A DNA stretch of 46,092 bases from Streptomyces neyagawaensis. Lineage in GTDB: Bacteria; Actinomycetota; Actinomycetes; Streptomycetales; Streptomycetaceae. The position numbers and the translations under genes are program-made. Shown one piece after another: positions 15,789-23,654 of the stretch. Location: contig NZ_JAMGBG010000153.1 in the NCBI RefSeq assembly GCF_023516595.1, positions 1 to 46,092 on the forward strand, in the 5' to 3' direction. Below the pieces are notes generated by a model, which did not search any database, had not been told where the DNA came from, and worked only from the letters and a program-made list of their open reading frames with translations. Positions within the stretch are counted from its first letter, which is position 1. Each line of letters opens with the position of its first letter.

Positions 15789-16092
15789 ACTCATGAGCCG
15801 ACGGGCTGGGCAGGCGCCGATGTCCTGCAGGACCGCCAGGCACCACCCGCAGCCTTGTACTCAGCCGAAGTCGGGTCGCCCGGCTATAGAGGCGCATGTC
15901 CAAGGTGCCGGGGTGGGGTTGTCGGCGCCCAGGCCCGCTGACAGGCGGGAAGCGTCCAGAGACCAGGGAACTCTCCCTGGGAGCAACCCGGTACAGGCGG
16001 CTACCGACGTGACCAGCTGTTTCAGCGCTCTGGCAGCGACGGAAGCGGAAGCCGATGGCAGCCGTGCCATCCTGGGCCGCGCCCGGCCCTCG
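15789..16092. other. Stretch without a gene, downstream flank of CRISPR relic
   Basis: No complete gene is visible. A short hairpin CCAGGGA-actc-TCCCTGG lies at 15963-15980. The 32 bases next to the second CRISPR repeat (16061-16092) are where another spacer would lie, but the expected third repeat (16032-16060) cannot be recognised. Confidence 0.35.
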
Positions 16093-16182
16093 CCAACCGT
16101 CCCCGCAGGTGCGAGGAGCAGGTGGAGCCGTGTGCCTCCAGGCGGTGGATGTCGGGACCATCCCCGCGGGCACGGTGAGCAC
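16093..16182 (-). CRISPR. Vestigial type I-E CRISPR array, two repeats
   Basis: On the minus strand two 29-nt units lie at 16154-16182 and 16093-16121, exactly 61 bp apart, with a 32-bp spacer (16122-16153). A 29/32 pattern is the type I-E standard. The first unit begins GTGCTCACCG and ends GCGGGGATGGTCCC, like streptomycete type I-E repeats with two changes that break the left arm of the palindrome. The second is more eroded (19 of 29 identical by my count), as terminal repeats often are. A cas6e tail in the same orientation lies upstream. The array is too short and decayed to expect activity. Confidence 0.62.
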
Positions 16183-16244
16183 TTGGCGCATTTCAGTGCC
16201 TGGGCTTCGGCGAGGGCTGAGCAGCGGGTCAGTGCGCGGCCGCC

Positions 16245-16324
16245 GGCGTAGTAGCGGGCGAGCGTCAGCAACCCGCAGCCGTACGCCTTGGTCTTGCCCA
16301 GGCCATGGACGCACCGGCTGACGA
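16245..16324 (-). pseudogene. cas6e: cas6e (cse3) 3' fragment
   Basis: The minus strand reads CVHGLGKTKAYGCGLLTLA, the glycine-rich C-terminal motif of Cas6e (family pattern G-I-G-x-x-K-A-Y-G-C-G-L-L-T-L-A), the type I-E repeat-cleaving endonuclease. Nothing upstream of about 16324 continues the gene; a terminator of the urt operon lies there instead. Its stop has been lost. cas1 and cas2 are absent between it and the two CRISPR repeats, so a deletion joined the end of cas6e to the leader region. Confidence 0.6.
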
Positions 16325-16335
16325 TGGCCCCTGAA

Positions 16336-16367
16336 GGGCTCCGGCGACGAATTGAATGCCGGAGCCC
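16336..16367 (-). terminator. Terminator of the urt operon
   Basis: A perfect 10-bp stem GGGCTCCGGC / GCCGGAGCCC with a 12-base AT-rich loop, 45 bp after the urtE stop, followed on the minus strand by TTCAGG. The symmetrical stem could also stop transcription coming from the left. Confidence 0.65.
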
Positions 16368-16411
16368 GCGCGCCCTGCTCCAGGCGCTCGGTGGCGCCTG
16401 CCGCCCGTCCG

Positions 16412-17113
16412 TCACACGCTGAGCGCTGCTCGTACGGTCTGCTCGGACTCCGCTCCTCCCGATCCCGAGGAGGTGACTCGTCCGGCTTCCAGTACGTAGT
16501 ACTGCTGAGCGGCGCGCATGGCGAAGCCGACGTGCTGTTCGACGAGGAGGACGGACAGGCCGCCGCGCCGGGTCAGGGCGAGGATCGTCTCCTCGATCTC
16601 GGCGACGACGGAGGGCTGGATGCCCTCGGTCGGTTCGTCGAGGAGGAGGAGCCTGGGTCGGGTGATCAGGGCGCGGGCGATGGCGAGTTGCTGGCGCTGG
16701 CCGCCGGAGAGCAGGCCGGCGCGGCGGCCGGACAGCTCGCGCAGGACGGGGAACAGGTCCAGGGCCTCGGCGATGGCCTCGTCGCCGTCCGGGCGGCCGT
16801 CGGCGACGAGTTGGAGGTTCTCGGCGGTGGTCAGGTGCGGGAAGGACTGCTGACCCTGGGGGACGTAGGCCATGCCGCGGGCGACCCGCTGGTGCGGAGC
16901 GAGGCGGGTGATGTCCTCTCCGTCCAGCAGGATCGTCCCGTTGGTCGGCTTGATCAGGCCCATGGCCGCACGCAGAAGGGTGCTCTTGCCTGCGCCGTTG
17001 TGGCCGAGCACGGCCGCGACGCCGTCCTTCGGTACCGCGACGGTCACTTCGTGCAGCACGGTGGTGCGGTCGTAGCCCGCCCGGACGGTGTTGATCTCCA
17101 GCATGGGCGTCAC
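16412..17113 (-). CDS. urtE: Urea ABC transporter ATPase UrtE
   Basis: A 233-residue ATPase of the LivF/UrtE type: Walker A GHNGAGKST, signature LSGGQRQQLAIARAL, Walker B LLLLDEPTEGIQP and H-loop LLVEQHV. The GTG at 17113 overlaps the UrtD stop (GTGA); an ATG three codons later (17104) is an alternative. The EGIQP after Walker B is characteristic of UrtE-type proteins. Last gene of the operon, followed by a terminator. Energises uptake of urea or short-chain amides. Confidence 0.93.
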   Translation of the reverse strand: MTPMLEINTVRAGYDRTTVLHEVTVAVPKDGVAAVLGHNGAGKSTLLRAAMGLIKPTNGTILLDGEDITRLAPHQRVARGMAYVPQGQQSFPHLTTAENLQLVADGRPDGDEAIAEALDLFPVLRELSGRRAGLLSGGQRQQLAIARALITRPRLLLLDEPTEGIQPSVVAEIEETILALTRRGGLSVLLVEQHVGFAMRAAQQYYVLEAGRVTSSGSGGAESEQTVRAALSV

Positions 17114-17883
17114 GCCTCCTCGGCGACGGGAACGGCAGCGGGCTCGGGTTCGGAGGCGCGCCCGAGGTAGACCTCCTGGACCTTGGCGTCGGCCTGGACC
17201 TCGGTGACGGAGCCTTCGCTGAGCACCTTGCCGGCGTGCAGGACGGTGACGCTGCGGGCGAAGGAGCGCATGAAGTCCATGTCGTGCTCGATGACGACGA
17301 CCGTGTGGTCCTCGCTCACACGCTGAAGGAGTTCACCGGTGGCCTCGCGTTCGTCGTGGCTCATGCCGGCGACGGGCTCGTCGAGCAGCAGCAGCTTCAC
17401 GTCCTGGACGAGCAGCATGCCGATCTCCAGCCACTGCTTCTGGCCGTGGGCGAGCACGCCCGCCGGGCGGTCCCGCAGCTCGGTCAGGCCGGTGGTCTCC
17501 AGTGCCTTCGTCACCGCCTCGGGGACGCCCTTGCGGCGCCGCAGCATCGTCAGCGGACCGCGCCTGGCTCCGGCGGCGATGTCGAGGTTCTGCAGAACGG
17601 TCAGCTCTTCGAAGACGGTGGCCGTCTGGAAGGTACGGCCGATCCCGAGGCGGGCGATGCGGTGCACGGGCTTGCCCAGGAGTTCCTCGCCGCCGAAGCG
17701 CACGGACCCGGTGGCCTTCACCAGTCCGGTGACCGCATCGACCAGGGTGGTCTTGCCGGCACCGTTGGGGCCGATGAGAAAGCGCAGGTCTCCGGGGCGG
17801 ATGTCCAGGTCCACGCCGTCGACGGCCTTGAACCCGTCGAACGTCACCCGCAGGTCGCGGACGGTCAGTCCCTCGCCGCTCAT
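17110..17883 (-). CDS. urtD: Urea ABC transporter ATPase UrtD
   Basis: A 257-residue ATPase of the LivG/UrtD type. Walker A GPNGAGKTT lies at residues 38-46, Walker B is LLLLDEPVAGMS, and the signature region has the UrtD-typical form LAHGQKQWLEIGMLL in place of LSGGQ. The ATG at 17883 overlaps the UrtC stop. The C-terminal 15 residues are a Glu/Pro/Ala tail. Confidence 0.94.
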   Translation of the reverse strand: MSGEGLTVRDLRVTFDGFKAVDGVDLDIRPGDLRFLIGPNGAGKTTLVDAVTGLVKATGSVRFGGEELLGKPVHRIARLGIGRTFQTATVFEELTVLQNLDIAAGARRGPLTMLRRRKGVPEAVTKALETTGLTELRDRPAGVLAHGQKQWLEIGMLLVQDVKLLLLDEPVAGMSHDEREATGELLQRVSEDHTVVVIEHDMDFMRSFARSVTVLHAGKVLSEGSVTEVQADAKVQEVYLGRASEPEPAAVPVAEEA

Positions 17884-19004
17884 GCGGTCTCTCCAGTCGT
17901 ACGGGTAGGGATACGTCGCTTGCGCAGAACGGTCACCAGCGAGGCCAGACCGCCGGGCAGGAAGCCGACGGCCACCACGAACAGCAGGCCCTGGAGGTAC
18001 GTCCACGCGGCGGGGTAGGCGTCCGAGAGCGTGCTCTGCGTCCAGGCCACCGCGACCGCGCCGAGTACGGCGCCCACCAGGCTGGCCCGACCGCCGACCG
18101 CCGCGCCGATGACGAAGCCGATGGACGGCACGATCCCGATCAGTGCCGGGGAGATGATGCCGACGGCGGGGACGAAGAGCGCGCCGGCCAGGCCCGCCAT
18201 GCCGGCCGCGACGACGTACGCCACGAGCTTGACGTTGGCCGGGTTGTAGCCGAGGAAGCGCACCCGCTCCTCGGAGTCCCGTACGGCGATGAGGAGTTCG
18301 CCGTAGCGGCTGACGAACAGTTGGCGGGCGGCGGCCATGAGCAGGAGCAGCACAGCGGCGATGATGAAGTACACCGTCCGCTGGTTGACCGGGTCGTTCA
18401 GGTCGTAGCCGAAGAAGCCCTGGATGTCGGTCAGGCCGTTGGTGCCGCCCGTGGTGGCCTGCTGGCCGACCAGCCAGATCGCGAGGGCCGCGGCGAGTGC
18501 CTGGCTGAGGATCGCGAAGTACGCGCCCTTCACCCGGCGGCGGAAGACGAAGAAGCCGAGCAGCGCGGCCACCGCCATCGGCAGCAGCACCGTCATGGCG
18601 AGCGCGAACGCCGGGTTGGCGAACGGCTTCCACCACCAGGGCAGGACGTCACCTGTGCCGTACAGCTGCATGAAGTCGGGCAGTGTCTGGCCGGTGGCCG
18701 CGGCGTCGGCGAGCTTGAGGTGCATGGCCATGGCGTAGCCGCCGAGACCGAAGAAGACACCCTGGCCGAGGACCATCAGTCCGCCGCGGCCCCACGCGAG
18801 GCTCACACCTACGGCCACGATGGCGTAGCACAGGTACTTGGCCAGGAGGTTGAGCCGGAAGTCGGACAGGACGATCGGGGCGATGCCGAGGAGGAGGACG
18901 GCGCCGAGGAAGAAGGCGCCCGGGACGCGGAAGCGTTCCAGAAGGGACGCCGACGGCTGCGCGACGGACGTCGTCGTCTTGGCCGGGGAGGTCGTTGTCG
19001 TCAT
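17880..19004 (-). CDS. urtC: Urea ABC transporter permease UrtC
   Basis: A 374-residue branched-chain-type permease (LivM/UrtC). A Thr/Ser-rich N-terminus of about 25 residues precedes about ten membrane helices. The segments LAWGRGGLMVLGQGVFFGLGGYAMAMHL and GGTNGLTDIQGFFG, and the coupling region AVRDSEERVRFLGYN, are typical of UrtC. The start overlaps the UrtB stop (ATGA). Works as a heterodimer with UrtB. Confidence 0.94.
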   Translation of the reverse strand: MTTTTSPAKTTTSVAQPSASLLERFRVPGAFFLGAVLLLGIAPIVLSDFRLNLLAKYLCYAIVAVGVSLAWGRGGLMVLGQGVFFGLGGYAMAMHLKLADAAATGQTLPDFMQLYGTGDVLPWWWKPFANPAFALAMTVLLPMAVAALLGFFVFRRRVKGAYFAILSQALAAALAIWLVGQQATTGGTNGLTDIQGFFGYDLNDPVNQRTVYFIIAAVLLLLMAAARQLFVSRYGELLIAVRDSEERVRFLGYNPANVKLVAYVVAAGMAGLAGALFVPAVGIISPALIGIVPSIGFVIGAAVGGRASLVGAVLGAVAVAWTQSTLSDAYPAAWTYLQGLLFVVAVGFLPGGLASLVTVLRKRRIPTRTTGETA

Positions 19005-19885
19005 GCCAGGCTCCGGGTGCGCAGTGTGTACAGGCCCTGGGGTCGCCATTGGAGGAAGGCGACGATCGCCACGAGCACGATGACCTTCGCGACGCTCACG
19101 GTGGTCGAGTACTCCAGGACCGACTGCAGCACGCCGAGCGCGAAGGCGGTGATGATGCTGCCCTTGAGCCGGCCGATGCCGCCGACGACCACGACCAGGA
19201 AGGCGTCGACGATGTAGTTGGTGCCCATCGTCGGGCCGATCGGGCCGACCAGGGTGAGCGCGACGCCGGCCACACCGGCCAGGCCCGAGCCGATGAAGAA
19301 CGTCGTACGGTCCACCCGCTCGGTGGCGATGCCCGACACCTCGGCGAGGTCGCGGTTCTGCACGACGGCCCTGATGCGGCGCCCGAGCGGGGTGAGCCGC
19401 AGGATCAGCGTGAGGCCGAGGACGCACAGGAGCGCGAGGCCGAGGATGAACAGCCGGTTGTTGGCGAGGGTGGTACCCGCGACCGAGATGTTGCCGGTCA
19501 GCAGGTCCGGGGCGGCGGTCTGCACGTTGGGGGCGCCGAAGATGTCACGAGCGAGCTGCTGGAGCATCAGGGAGACGCCCCAGGTGACCAGCAGGGTGTC
19601 CAGCGGCCGGGTGTACAGGCGCCGGATGAGCAGCCACTCCAGGAGCGCTCCCATGGCGCCGGCGACGAGGAAGGCCAGTGGCAGAGCGACGAGCAGGGAG
19701 AGGCCGGCGCCGCTGATGGACTTCTGCAGCACGTAGGTGGTGTAGGCGCCGGCCATGATGAACTCGCCGTGCGCCATGTTGATCACGCCCATCTGCCCGA
19801 AGGTCAGGGTCAGGCCGAGCGCGATGAGCAGCAGGACGGCGCCGATGCTGACGCCGGTGAAGGACTGGTTGAGGATGACCGTCAT
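19001..19885 (-). CDS. urtB: Urea ABC transporter permease UrtB
   Basis: A permease of the LivH/UrtB type, 294 residues from the ATG at 19885. The diagnostic stretch LTLTFGQMGVINMAHGEFIM lies near the N-terminus, and VQNRDLAEVSGI is the coupling loop. The ATG at 19885 (MTVILNQSFTG) is preferred because GGAG lies 7 bases upstream and homologues start there; an ATG at 19927 would add 14 residues. A strong hairpin separates it from urtA. Confidence 0.93.
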   Translation of the reverse strand: MTVILNQSFTGVSIGAVLLLIALGLTLTFGQMGVINMAHGEFIMAGAYTTYVLQKSISGAGLSLLVALPLAFLVAGAMGALLEWLLIRRLYTRPLDTLLVTWGVSLMLQQLARDIFGAPNVQTAAPDLLTGNISVAGTTLANNRLFILGLALLCVLGLTLILRLTPLGRRIRAVVQNRDLAEVSGIATERVDRTTFFIGSGLAGVAGVALTLVGPIGPTMGTNYIVDAFLVVVVGGIGRLKGSIITAFALGVLQSVLEYSTTVSVAKVIVLVAIVAFLQWRPQGLYTLRTRSLA

Positions 19886-19934
19886 GAAGCGGCTCCGGGT
19901 CCGGGACGAGAGGTGCGGGCTGTCCATGGGCGTG

Positions 19935-19959
19935 ACCCGGCCTCACGACGAGGCCGGGT
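19935..19959 (-). terminator. Intercistronic hairpin between urtA and urtB
   Basis: A perfect 10-bp stem ACCCGGCCTC / GAGGCCGGGT with a 5-base loop lies 21 bp after the urtA stop. In ABC operons such hairpins behind the binding-protein gene commonly attenuate read-through or protect the upstream mRNA, giving excess binding protein over permease. Confidence 0.55.
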
Positions 19960-19980
19960 TCCACCGGTGGAGGACTGGGC

Positions 19981-21231
19981 TCAGGAGAGGCCGGAGGCCC
20001 AGTCGTAGCCCTTCAGATAGGGGTCCGGCTTGACCGGCTTGCCCGAGTTCCAGACCTCCTCGATGAGGCCGTCCGAGCGGACCTTGCCGATGCGGGCCGT
20101 CTTGTGGACGTGCTGGGTGGCACCGTCGACGGTGACCTTGCCCTCGGGGGCGTCGAAGGTGATGCCGTCGGAGGCGGCCTTCACTTTGGCGACGTCGAAG
20201 GAGCCGGCCTTCTCGACCATCGCCTTCCACAGGTAGACGGAGATGTAGGCGGCCTCCATCGGGTCGGACGTCGGCTTGTCCTTGCCGTAGGCGGCCTGGT
20301 ACGCCTTGACGAACTTCTCGTTCGCGGCGCCCGGAGTGGTCTGGTAGTAGTTCCAGGCCGTCAGTTGGCCTTCCAGGTACTGGGTGCCGATGCTCTTGAC
20401 CTCCTCCTCTGCGATGGAGACCGACAGCACCGGCAGGCTCTTCGCGGTGAGCCCGGCGGACTTGTACTCCTTGAAGAAGGCCACGTTGCTGTCGCCGTTG
20501 AGGGTGTTGAACACGGCGTCCGCGCCGGAGTCCTTGACCTTGTTGACGATGGTGCTGAACTCCGTGGAGCCCAGCGGCGCGTAGTCCTCGCCGAGCACCT
20601 CCATGCCGTTGGCCTTCGCGTACGCCGTGATCTCCTTGTTGGCGGTGCGCGGAAAGACGTAGTCGCTGCCGACCAGGTAGAGCTTCGTCAGGCCCTGCTT
20701 CTTGAGGTAGTCCAGCGCGGGCACGATCTGCTGGTTGGTGGTCGCGCCGACGTAGAAGATGTACGGCGACTGCTCAAGGCCCTCGTACTGCACCGGGTAG
20801 AACAGCAGCGACTTGTTCCGCTCGAAGACCGGCTTGACGGCCTTGCGGCTGGCCGAGGTCCAACAGCCGAACGTGGCCACGACCTTGTCGTCCGTGATCA
20901 GTGTCTGCGCCTTCTCGGCGAAGGTGGGCCAGTCGGAGGCTCCGTCCTGGCTGATCGGCTTGAGCTTCTTGCCGAGCACACCGCCTGCGGCGTTGATCTC
21001 CTTGACCGCGAGCAGCAGCGCGTTGTGGACGGTCACCTCGCTGATGGCCATGGTGCCCGAGAGCGAGTTCAGCAGACCGACCTTGACGGTGTCGCCCGAG
21101 GTGTCCGCCTGCGCGCCGGCGGAGGACGTGTCGCTGCCGGTCTTGGCGCCGCACGCGCTGAGGGCGGCCGAGGCGCCGAGGGCGGATACGCCTGCCAGGA
21201 GACCGCGCCTGCTGATGTTGAGCCCGGACAT
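19981..21231 (-). CDS. urtA: Urea/short-chain amide ABC transporter binding lipoprotein UrtA
   Basis: A 416-residue substrate-binding protein. The N-terminus has a twin-arginine motif (SRRGLLAG, Arg8-Arg9) and a lipobox LSAC with Cys27, so it is probably a Tat-exported lipoprotein. The family blocks VKVGLLNSLSGTMAISE, KEINAAGGVLGKKLKPISQDG and FGCWTSASRKAVKPVFE are typical of UrtA. A strong AAGGAGG precedes the ATG. First gene of urtABCDE; the roughly 415-bp region upstream (21232-21647) holds a candidate GlnR site and no gene. Urea versus amides as substrate cannot be settled from sequence; no urease or amidase gene is in the window. Confidence 0.94.
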   Translation of the reverse strand: MSGLNISRRGLLAGVSALGASAALSACGAKTGSDTSSAGAQADTSGDTVKVGLLNSLSGTMAISEVTVHNALLLAVKEINAAGGVLGKKLKPISQDGASDWPTFAEKAQTLITDDKVVATFGCWTSASRKAVKPVFERNKSLLFYPVQYEGLEQSPYIFYVGATTNQQIVPALDYLKKQGLTKLYLVGSDYVFPRTANKEITAYAKANGMEVLGEDYAPLGSTEFSTIVNKVKDSGADAVFNTLNGDSNVAFFKEYKSAGLTAKSLPVLSVSIAEEEVKSIGTQYLEGQLTAWNYYQTTPGAANEKFVKAYQAAYGKDKPTSDPMEAAYISVYLWKAMVEKAGSFDVAKVKAASDGITFDAPEGKVTVDGATQHVHKTARIGKVRSDGLIEEVWNSGKPVKPDPYLKGYDWASGLS

Positions 21232-21409
21232 GCAAAACCTCCTTGCCCCGAAGGGCGATGTGAAGCGAGCGGAAGACTCTGGGGAGGAAAGGAAAGAGGT
21301 GGATCAGACGCGCTTCAGTGGCGGCGGCGTTGGCGCGCGACTCCCCCAGCCGTTCCGGGGTGGCCTCCGGGCTGGTCGCTGAAGTGCGTCCACAGCCTGC
21401 GGCGGAACT

Positions 21410-21447
21410 GTTTCACACGCGTTTCGGCGCAATTGAAGAACAGTTTC
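21410..21447 (-). promoter_or_regulatory. Candidate GlnR binding site upstream of urtA
   Basis: On the minus strand four pentamers lie on an 11-bp grid: GAAAC (21443-21447), TCAAT (21432-21436), GAAAC (21421-21425) and GAAAC (21410-21414). The known actinobacterial GlnR box is gTnAC-n6-GaAAC-n6-GTnAC-n6-GaAAC, with the same 11-bp periodicity. Three of four half-sites match GaAAC exactly. It is about 180 bp upstream of urtA, a reasonable place for nitrogen-limitation control of a urea importer. Confidence 0.5.
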
Positions 21448-21647
21448 CAGCGGAAGTATCAATGTGGGTCAAGAAAGAGAGAAGCCGCCATTGGTGACTC
21501 ACGACTGACGGCATCTCAGTGACCACATTTATTGCTTCCAGCAGAAAGGTTTAGATCTGGGAATGCTCTGACAAGAGTGAGGTGATCGACGGTAGGCTCA
21601 CAGCATCCCCGCCGCGGGGAGGTTGCGGACGCAAGCTGAGGAGTGCA

Positions 21648-22124
21648 ATGGCGAGGCGGCCCCATGAACTGCTCCACCTGCTGACCCGGGCCGAGCGCCT
21701 CTCGGTGCGCCGAGTGCAGTCCGTGCTCGACGAGTTCGACTGCTCCATCGAGGCGTGGCGGGTGCTCGACCTGCTCTCCGACGGCGAGGGGCACAACATG
21801 ACGGCCCTCGCCGACCATGCCTTCCTGCCGGCACCCACCCTGACGAAGCTGATCGACCAACTCGTCGACCAGAACCTGGTCTTCCGCCGCATCGACCCCG
21901 CCGACCGGCGCCGCGTCCTGGCCCAGCTCACCCCACGGGGCCGAGAGCGCTGGCAGCGACTGTCCCGCGCGGTCCGGGTCGACTGGGGCGACGTGGAGCC
22001 TCCGCTAGCGGAGGACGAGGAGGAGCAGCTGAAGATCCTGCTCGATCAGCTGGCCGGAGCACTGGAGGGCAACGGCTCCGTCACAGCAGCTCGTGCGGAG
22101 CGCGGAGTTGGGCGAGCACGTTGA
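21648..22124 (+). CDS. MarR-family transcriptional regulator
   Basis: A 158-residue winged-helix regulator of the MarR family: helical dimerisation segment, HTH (HNMTALADHAFLPAPTLTKLIDQLVDQNLVFR), wing (RRIDPADRRRVLAQLTPRGRE) with the conserved DxRxxxxxLT pattern. The ATG at 21648 has GAGGAG 6-11 bases upstream. It is divergent from urtA across a regulatory region and convergent with the UrtA-like receptor gene, with which its last 44 bp overlap. A role in controlling urt or an amide pathway is inferred from position. Confidence 0.87.
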   Translation: MARRPHELLHLLTRAERLSVRRVQSVLDEFDCSIEAWRVLDLLSDGEGHNMTALADHAFLPAPTLTKLIDQLVDQNLVFRRIDPADRRRVLAQLTPRGRERWQRLSRAVRVDWGDVEPPLAEDEEEQLKILLDQLAGALEGNGSVTAARAERGVGRAR

Positions 22125-23199
22125 AGTCGAGGCCGTCCGCTTCCGCCAGGTAGATGCGCTGGCGCACGTGCCGTCCCTCCAGGCTCAGCAGGCCGCGCGG
22201 GCCTTCGTAGGCGACGTGCTCGGCGGCCGCCCCGATGGCGGAGACGTCCAGGGTGCGGGCCCGTTCGATGAGCGCCGCGAGCAGCAGCACGCCTTCGTAG
22301 CAGGACTCGCCGAGACTGCCGGGCACCGGTGCGTCCACGCCGAAGCGACCGGCGTACCGGCCGTGGAAGTCCATGGTGTTCTGGTCGGCCAGTGAGGCGA
22401 AGAACCCGGCCGTGCTGTGGAGGTCGGCGGTTGCCTCGGGGCCGCTCGCCAGCAGCATGCTCTCGTCCATGAGCGTGCTCAGCCGCAGGCAGCGCTGGTC
22501 GAGGCCGGCGGCACCGAAGGCCCGGTTGAAACGGACCGCGTCGCTGCCCACCAGGAGCATGAGCACGCCGTCGGCGTCCGTCCGTTCGATGCGCCGCAGG
22601 ACGTCGGTGAAGTCGTCGGTACCCAGCGGGAGGTACGCCTCGCCGCAGACGCGGCCCCGGCACTCGCGGGCGTAGCGGCGGGCGGCCTGGGCGGTGCGCC
22701 GGGGCCAGACGTAGTTGTTGCCGACGACGAACCAGCGGCGCACGCCCCGCGCCTCGGCGAGCAGCCGCATGGCGGGCAGCAGCTGCCAGGCGGGGGTCTC
22801 GCTGGTCATGAAGACGCCCTCGGTGCTCTCGCCGCCTTCGTACAGGGCCGTGTAGACGTACGGCACCCGGTGCGCGATCCGCGGAGCCACGGCCTGCCGC
22901 ACCGAGGAGATGTGCCAGCCGCTGACGCCCTGCACCGCGCCCGTGGCCACCAGGGCCTCGACCTCGTCCGCCACCCGCTGGGGATCCGCGCCGCCGTCGA
23001 CCTCGAGCAGCCGCAGCTCCTTGCCGAGCACGCCGCCCGCCTTGTTGATCTCCTCGGCGGCCAGCCGTCCGCATGCCTCACAGGTGGGCCCGAAGATCCC
23101 GGCAGGCCCCTGCATCGGGTACACGAACGCCACATTCAGGGTTGACTCGTCGGCCGTGAACCACTCGGGGGCGTGGAGGCGGAGCGACGGCGGGTACAT
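22081..23199 (-). CDS. Signal-less UrtA/AmiC-like amide- or urea-binding protein
   Basis: A 372-residue type I periplasmic-binding-protein-fold protein of the UrtA/AmiC/FmdD group. It shares blocks with UrtA in this window (AAEEINKAGGVLGKELRLLEVDGG against KEINAAGGVLGKKLKPISQDG; VGNNYVWPRRTAQAARRYA against VGSDYVFPRTANKEITAYA). It lacks a signal peptide and lipobox (MYPPSLRLHAPEWF), so it should be cytoplasmic. In Pseudomonas, AmiC is a cytoplasmic amide sensor of this fold that controls an antiterminator. No AmiR-like ANTAR protein is adjacent; a MarR gene is. A sensor role is inferred. Confidence 0.85.
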   Translation of the reverse strand: MYPPSLRLHAPEWFTADESTLNVAFVYPMQGPAGIFGPTCEACGRLAAEEINKAGGVLGKELRLLEVDGGADPQRVADEVEALVATGAVQGVSGWHISSVRQAVAPRIAHRVPYVYTALYEGGESTEGVFMTSETPAWQLLPAMRLLAEARGVRRWFVVGNNYVWPRRTAQAARRYARECRGRVCGEAYLPLGTDDFTDVLRRIERTDADGVLMLLVGSDAVRFNRAFGAAGLDQRCLRLSTLMDESMLLASGPEATADLHSTAGFFASLADQNTMDFHGRYAGRFGVDAPVPGSLGESCYEGVLLLAALIERARTLDVSAIGAAAEHVAYEGPRGLLSLEGRHVRQRIYLAEADGLDFNVLAQLRAPHELL

Positions 23200-23379
23200 G
23201 GGCCCATCTTTGCCGCACCGCCCTCGGCGCCCAAGCGGTGGCCCGGATCGAGACCGATTCGTAGAAATGCAGAGATGGGGCGCGACTCGCTGTCTCGGCA
23301 GCCGGATCAGGTCTGCGCTGCCCGGTTCTCGTCGGCGATCGGTGGCAGGATCTGATCAGCGTCCCAGATCTTGGCTGCT

Positions 23380-23640
23380 GTCTGGGCCGCGACCAGGTCG
23401 AGATCGCCGAGGAGGGCCTCGCCCGCGGTCTGCGCGTTGGCGGGGAGCAGGCCGAGGAGAGCGGAGGCGAGGACGGACTTGCCGCAGCCGCTCTCACCGG
23501 TCACAGCCAGGCACTCCCCTGCCACCACGGCGAAGTGGGCGTCGGTGACGGCGGCGACGCGGCGCCCACCGGGCATGAGGAAGCGCACCGACAGCCCGCG
23601 CACCGAGAGCACAGGTTCTCGCTCGGTCAAAGCATCAGAT
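23380..23640 (-). pseudogene. 5' fragment of a peptide-type ABC ATPase (DppD/OppD-like)
   Basis: About 85 codons on the minus strand read VLSVRGLSVRFLMPGGRRVAAV and then ECLAVTGESGCGKSVLASALLGLLP, with a Walker A of the OppD/DppD type. The frame then leaves the family after about GDLDLVAAQ, and signature, Walker B and C-terminal domains are missing. The 5' end is close to the junction with an ISAs1 fragment, so a transposon insertion and later deletion probably destroyed it. The 180 bases further left (23200-23379) show no gene. Confidence 0.7.
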
Positions 23641-23654
23641 CCGATCGGCGGCGG

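Noticed and set aside
15963..15980. Short hairpin CCAGGGA-actc-TCCCTGG as a terminator
   Set aside because: No gene ends near it and it is short; noted only within the stretch description.
16032..16060. Third CRISPR repeat at the expected 61-bp position
   Set aside because: The bases there do not resemble the other two units.
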